Positions 60,685-64,000 of a DNA stretch of 64,000 nucleotides are shown piece by piece (position 1 is the first letter of the stretch; each line of letters opens with the position of its first letter). The stretch comes from Roseiflexus sp. RS-1 (lineage in GTDB: Bacteria; Chloroflexota; Chloroflexia; Chloroflexales; Roseiflexaceae). Where the stretch lies: positions 5,207,501 through 5,271,500 of the forward strand of contig NC_009523.1 of assembly GCF_000016665.1 (NCBI RefSeq), read 5' to 3'. The notes below the pieces were generated by a model that saw nothing but the letters and a program-made list of their open reading frames with translations, did no database searches and was not told the DNA's origin. A program made the position numbers and the translations under genes.

Positions 60685-61686
60685 ATGCGTCTGGTCACCT
60701 TTCAGTTCGTTGATCGTCAGCCGCGGGTTGGCGTGCTGCTCGGCAGTGCCGTTATCGATCTGGCGGCAGCGGCGCCGCTCGTCTTTGAAGATCCGCCCCA
60801 GCCGCCCTGGAGTCTGCTCGATGTGCTGGGTGGCGTGCCGGACGGTATGGGGCTCGATGGCGCGGCGGAGATCGTAGCGGCGGTGATCGATCAGATCGGC
60901 GGTGTGGATGATGAGCATCTCGTTCTACAGTCCGGTTCTCTGATGATCGGCGGCGTCGAGATGCTTATCCCGCTCGACGAGGCGCGCCTGTTGCCGCCAT
61001 TGCCGCGCCCTTCCAGCCTGCGCTGCTTTGAATCCAGCGAACAGCACATGGCGGCGCTTGCCCGTCTGCACGGCGGCGGGATCCCCTATTTCTGGTATGA
61101 ACGACCACTCTTTGCCTTTGGCAATCACGCAGCCATGTATGGTTCCGAAGCATATGTGCCACTCCCACGCACCGTCGCTTTCGATTATGAACTCGAGGTG
61201 GCGTGCGTTATCGGTCGCAGCGGACGCGACATTTCCCCTGAAGAGGCGGGCGATTACATTGCCGGGTATCTGCTGCTCAACGACTGGACGGCGCGTGACG
61301 TCCAGCGCGAGGAACTGATCGCCGGGTTCGCCTTCAGCAAGAGTAAAGATGCAGCGACCTCCATCGGTCCCTGGCTTGCCACGCCGGACGAACTCCAGGA
61401 ATATGCCCTCGACGATGGTCAGTTCAATCTGACCCTGATCGCTCGCGTCAACGGCGTCGAACAGTCGCGTGGCAACCTTCGCGATCTGACGTACTCTTTT
61501 GCCCAAATGATTGCGATTGCTTCCGAAGGGTGCACCCTGTTCCCCGGCGACATGATCGCCTGCGGCGCGATTGGCGGTTCACTGCTCGAGGCGACCAATG
61601 GACAGGGACCCTGGCTCGAACCTGATGATCTGGTCGAGCTTGAGGCTGGCGGGCTGGGTATTCTCCGCAACCGCATTGTCGCCTGA
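60685..61686 (+). CDS. fumarylacetoacetate hydrolase-family enzyme
   Basis: 333 residues. The FAH catalytic domain (about 110-330) has the metal ligands in FDYELEVACVIG, the block LLLNDWTARDVQ, SKSKDAATSIGPWL, and the C-terminal GCTLFPGDMIACG. The N-terminal domain (1-100) is smaller. Such enzymes cleave acylpyruvates or decarboxylate oxo-acids in aromatic breakdown; the exact substrate cannot be told. GAAGGAG precedes the ATG. The next gene starts about 10 bp after its stop. Confidence 0.9.
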   Translation: MRLVTFQFVDRQPRVGVLLGSAVIDLAAAAPLVFEDPPQPPWSLLDVLGGVPDGMGLDGAAEIVAAVIDQIGGVDDEHLVLQSGSLMIGGVEMLIPLDEARLLPPLPRPSSLRCFESSEQHMAALARLHGGGIPYFWYERPLFAFGNHAAMYGSEAYVPLPRTVAFDYELEVACVIGRSGRDISPEEAGDYIAGYLLLNDWTARDVQREELIAGFAFSKSKDAATSIGPWLATPDELQEYALDDGQFNLTLIARVNGVEQSRGNLRDLTYSFAQMIAIASEGCTLFPGDMIACGAIGGSLLEATNGQGPWLEPDDLVELEAGGLGILRNRIVA

Positions 61687-61696
61687 GATCCCCCTT

Positions 61697-63763
61697 GTGA
61701 ACAACGTGCAGCGATACGTCTGGTTCCATGGCATTACGCTGATCCTGGCGGCGCTGCTGACGGCTACCGTCGCAACCGCCATCACCCATCCGCCAATGTG
61801 CGACGTCGGCGCTGGCGAGGATGTCGGGTGCGCCCGTGGCTTCGAGACGCGCGAGCGCGACGGGTACGGTTCGTTTCGCTGGACAGACGGCGATGCACGT
61901 GTGACGTTGATCGCTTCTGGTTATGGTGCGCCGGGCATCGTCGAGATCGTCATGGCAGCGCCTCGTCCTCCTGAAACGCCGTCCCCATCGATTACGCTGT
62001 CGGTGGCCACAACATCGGTCGCGGTTACGCCGTCGGATGCCCCTCGCCGTTACCTGCTGCTGCTTCGCCCTGATCCGCTCGCGGGTGAGGCCTTCCACAT
62101 CACGATTCGGAGTGATACATGGAAACCGCCCAACGACCGCCGCAATCTCGGCGTGCTTGTCTATCATGCTGGCGTGGCATCTTCCCGGTCGCTGGCGCTT
62201 CCATCGGTGCAGCATATCCTCGCATTGCTGGCGATCGGTCTGAGCGTCAGTCTGGTTGGGCGCAATGCCATAAGCCTGATAGGGCGAACCACGGTTGCGC
62301 TGACAGTCATTGGGGGGTGTGGCGTGCTATGGGTCTGGCTGCCGGCGCGCACCGTTCCGTTTTTCCCGTTCTATGCGGTGCTGTTGGGGAGTGTGGCGCT
62401 CCTGTTTGCCTGGCTGGAACGTCGGGAACCGCGCCATGTGCCGACGGCGGATCTTCGACCTGCGCTCCTGGCAGCGTCCGGCGGCGTGGCGCTCGATGCG
62501 CTCCTGGTGGCAGGCGTTGCGCGGGGGGAGTGGAGCGTGCCAGTGATTGCAGCGCAGGCGGCGTGCGTCGTGTGGGGCATGTGGCACAGTATCGGACGAA
62601 CCCTGACGCTTTCCGGGGTGCTGCGGATCGCACTGGTCGTTCGTCTGACGGCGCTGACAACGCGGTTGCTCAGTGGGGAGATCGGCAGCGATCCGGATGT
62701 TGAACTTTTCTACAACTACGGACGCGCGACACTGGAGTTGGGACTGCCGGTGGTCGAGTACCCTTCCGGCGCGTTGATCCCCTGGGCGATTCTGGCGCTG
62801 CCCGCGAGCCGTGAACTGTTTGCCCTGGCACTGCCGCTCTGCAACACAATCGCCGACCTGGTTATCGTCTTGGCGATCTGGAGCATGAGTGAGCGGCGTT
62901 CTTCAGCCAGCGGGAATACCGGGCTGGCATGTTTCTATGCGCTCTCGCCGCTGTTGCTCCCCTTCTGGCACGGCAAATATGATCCGTTGCCAACGGCGTT
63001 TCTGGCACTTGGGCTGATGGCATACACGTATGGTCGCATGGTGTGGAGCGGTGCGGCGCTCGGTATCGGCGGCGCGCTGAAGTGGACGCCCTGGCTGGCG
63101 GCGGCAACGCTGGCGCTGGGGATGCTCCGCTCGCGTTCTTCGCGCGCTCCTGCATCGTTGTGGGCATTTGCAGCGGGCGGTATGATGGCAGTGGCAGCGA
63201 CCTCGATCCCATTTGCGCTGATCGACTGGGATCGCTTTCTGGCGCCATACACCCTGCAAGGCGGGCGCGCCATTACCGGTGAAAGCGTATGGTTTCTGGC
63301 AGTGTTGATAACTGCACCAGATCATTGGGCGCGTCTTCCGGCGCCGTGGGGATCGGTGGAAACCGGCGGGACGATGATGGGGATCGCCATTGGCGTGCAG
63401 GGTATTGTCCTTGCGAGCCTGACCCTGAGCGCACTGCGTTTTCCATCATTGGCATGGCGTCCGGCAGCATTGGCGGCGCTGACACCAGCGGCATTCCTGC
63501 TGCTGAACCGGGTATTCAGTCCGCAATACATGGTGACCATCACGGCGGCGCTGCTGATCGCCTGTACCATCGTTGGTCAATCGCCACGCCACACGCGCGG
63601 AATTGTTGTGCTGTTGACCATTGCCCAGGCAGCCAATCTGCTGATCTGGCCCAACACGGTTCCGTGGTGGCCCCTGCCGTCGGCGGTGCTGTTTGCGGTT
63701 GCTCTGGCGGCGCTGGCGTGGCTTACGGTCATGACGGTGCGAAAGGGACGCGCCGCCGATTGA
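61697..63763 (+). CDS. polytopic membrane glycosyltransferase-like protein (GT-C/GT87 type)
   Basis: 688 residues from the GTG at 61697, just after the preceding stop; no strong SD, so coupling is likely and the start is uncertain. One N-terminal helix and an extracytoplasmic beta-rich domain (about 35-165) are followed by about 13 membrane helices. The acidic motif SDPDVELFYNYG after a helix and a later YPSGALIPW, HGKYDPLPTAFLALG and LKWTPWLAA resemble GT87-type polyprenyl-phosphate mannosyltransferases of the envelope. The acceptor is unknown. A strong hairpin overlaps the stop. Confidence 0.78.
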   Translation: MNNVQRYVWFHGITLILAALLTATVATAITHPPMCDVGAGEDVGCARGFETRERDGYGSFRWTDGDARVTLIASGYGAPGIVEIVMAAPRPPETPSPSITLSVATTSVAVTPSDAPRRYLLLLRPDPLAGEAFHITIRSDTWKPPNDRRNLGVLVYHAGVASSRSLALPSVQHILALLAIGLSVSLVGRNAISLIGRTTVALTVIGGCGVLWVWLPARTVPFFPFYAVLLGSVALLFAWLERREPRHVPTADLRPALLAASGGVALDALLVAGVARGEWSVPVIAAQAACVVWGMWHSIGRTLTLSGVLRIALVVRLTALTTRLLSGEIGSDPDVELFYNYGRATLELGLPVVEYPSGALIPWAILALPASRELFALALPLCNTIADLVIVLAIWSMSERRSSASGNTGLACFYALSPLLLPFWHGKYDPLPTAFLALGLMAYTYGRMVWSGAALGIGGALKWTPWLAAATLALGMLRSRSSRAPASLWAFAAGGMMAVAATSIPFALIDWDRFLAPYTLQGGRAITGESVWFLAVLITAPDHWARLPAPWGSVETGGTMMGIAIGVQGIVLASLTLSALRFPSLAWRPAALAALTPAAFLLLNRVFSPQYMVTITAALLIACTIVGQSPRHTRGIVVLLTIAQAANLLIWPNTVPWWPLPSAVLFAVALAALAWLTVMTVRKGRAAD

Positions 63764-63775
63764 AGCGGCGGCGCG
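63749..63775 (+). terminator. hairpin overlapping the stop codon
   Basis: A perfect 10-bp GC-only stem, CGCGCCGCCG (63749-63758) with CGGCGGCGCG (63766-63775), around a 7-base loop that contains the stop codon TGA of the glycosyltransferase. No T-run follows. Confidence 0.6.
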
Positions 63776-63805
63776 CCGGGCAATAGAAAGGGAAGAACGA
63801 AAGCT

Positions 63806-63855
63806 GCCTTCCACCTGTCACCTTCCACCGACCACCTTCAGCGTCCAACCTCCAG
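63806..63855. repeat. degenerate short heptamer array
   Basis: Loose 7-bp periodicity (TTCCACC, TGTCACC, TTCCACC, GACCACC, then TTCAGCG and TCCAACC) that overlaps the stop codon of the ester cyclase gene on the minus strand. The weakest of the arrays. Confidence 0.6.
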
Positions 63856-64000
63856 CGCCATCGGAAATGCCCCAATCTGCAACATCATCGCCGAGCCATC
63901 GTAACTCCACCAGGCCTCGGCAATCTTGCCATTGGCAAATCGCTCAATCGTGATACCGTGCAGGGTGACGGCATTGTAGCTGGGAGGGATCGACCCGAAG
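63838..64000 (-). CDS. SnoaL-like ester cyclase, C-terminal part
   Basis: 53 residues of the minus strand before a TGA at 63838-63840; the gene continues beyond the window. The frame reads GSIPPSYNAVTLHGITIERF, then NGKIAEAWWSYDGSAMMLQIG, matching the conserved C terminus of SnoaL-like polyketide/ester cyclases (GIxPTxxxVxxxGxxIxRxxxGKIxExWxxxD). It is too short for the ORF listing. Its last residues overlap the degenerate heptamer array. Confidence 0.75.
   Translation of the reverse strand, partial: FGSIPPSYNAVTLHGITIERFANGKIAEAWWSYDGSAMMLQIGAFPMALEVGR

Noticed and set aside
60565-60918. 118-residue N-terminal extension of the amidotransferase
   Set aside because: It overlaps the FAH gene and its promoter antisense, has no SD, and the enzyme domain starts at the GTG with AAGGAG.

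Overview
The window looks like chromosome from a filamentous anoxygenic phototroph of the Chloroflexota, most likely Roseiflexus or a close relative. The strongest evidence is a block carrying the second half of the 3-hydroxypropionate (3-HP) bicycle in the arrangement known from Chloroflexus: mch, mcl, mct, smtB and smtA on the minus strand, and meh diverging from smtA. High GC, GTG starts with good Shine-Dalgarno sites, and abundant dispersed intergenic repeats fit the same group. The assignment rests on gene content read by eye; no database search was run.

Layout. 1-4.4 kb: end of an RsbR-like STAS protein, a small membrane protein, a histidine kinase/response regulator pair and HMG-CoA lyase. 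4.9-6.4 kb: a large secreted protein. 6.5-9.4 kb: glyoxylate bypass operon aceB-aceA. 9.7-15.1 kb: five overlapping genes for a surface glycan or surface protein (sugar aminotransferase, membrane dehydratase, TPR protein, exported protein, sortase). 15.6-16.3 kb: Tat-exported flavodoxin-like protein. 16.4-24.7 kb: 3-HP bicycle cluster. 25-28.3 kb: transposase remnant, then an HdrD/DsrK-like plus DsrM-like membrane redox pair. 28.6-32.5 kb: glycogen phosphorylase, PspA, a ComEC-like domain protein. 32.6-34.4 kb: an AT-richer restriction-modification pair resembling SfiI. 34.5-39.5 kb: SulP-STAS-rhodanese transporter, a GlpX-like protein and a CrtC/AttH-like protein. 39.8-43.6 kb: PAS-PAS-STAS protein, then a decayed glycerate kinase split by an intact IS66-type element with an 8-bp target duplication. 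43.9-51.9 kb: SirB1-like protein, an aldehyde-dehydrogenase-like probable pseudoenzyme, macro-domain protein, tRNA-Arg(TCT), a MA-type metallopeptidase lipoprotein and small membrane proteins. 52-64 kb: PAS-STAS protein, DICT-domain protein, dCTP deaminase, Nudix, CcdA, FAD oxidoreductase, Uma2 protein, thioredoxin-like lipoprotein, class I amidotransferase, FAH-family enzyme, membrane glycosyltransferase and the end of an ester cyclase.

Metabolic logic. The 3-HP genes produce and consume malyl-CoA, citramalyl-CoA, mesaconyl-CoA and glyoxylate. The aceA/aceB operon only about 7 kb away also makes and uses glyoxylate, so this neighbourhood gathers much of the cell's C2/C4/C5 CoA-ester chemistry. 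The HdrD-like/cytochrome-b-like pair beside meh could tie a thiol or disulfide couple to the quinone pool, but that is inference.

The most unusual structure is a set of intergenic arrays of 7-bp (sometimes 8-bp) units, present at about ten places in two or three sequence dialects. Several begin exactly on a gene's stop codon. One is translated as an extra tail on an amidotransferase, and one sits where the SfiI-like endonuclease ends early. A second repeat system joins 68-bp palindrome-bearing units to 48-bp units and occurs at three loci, two of them bracketing meh.
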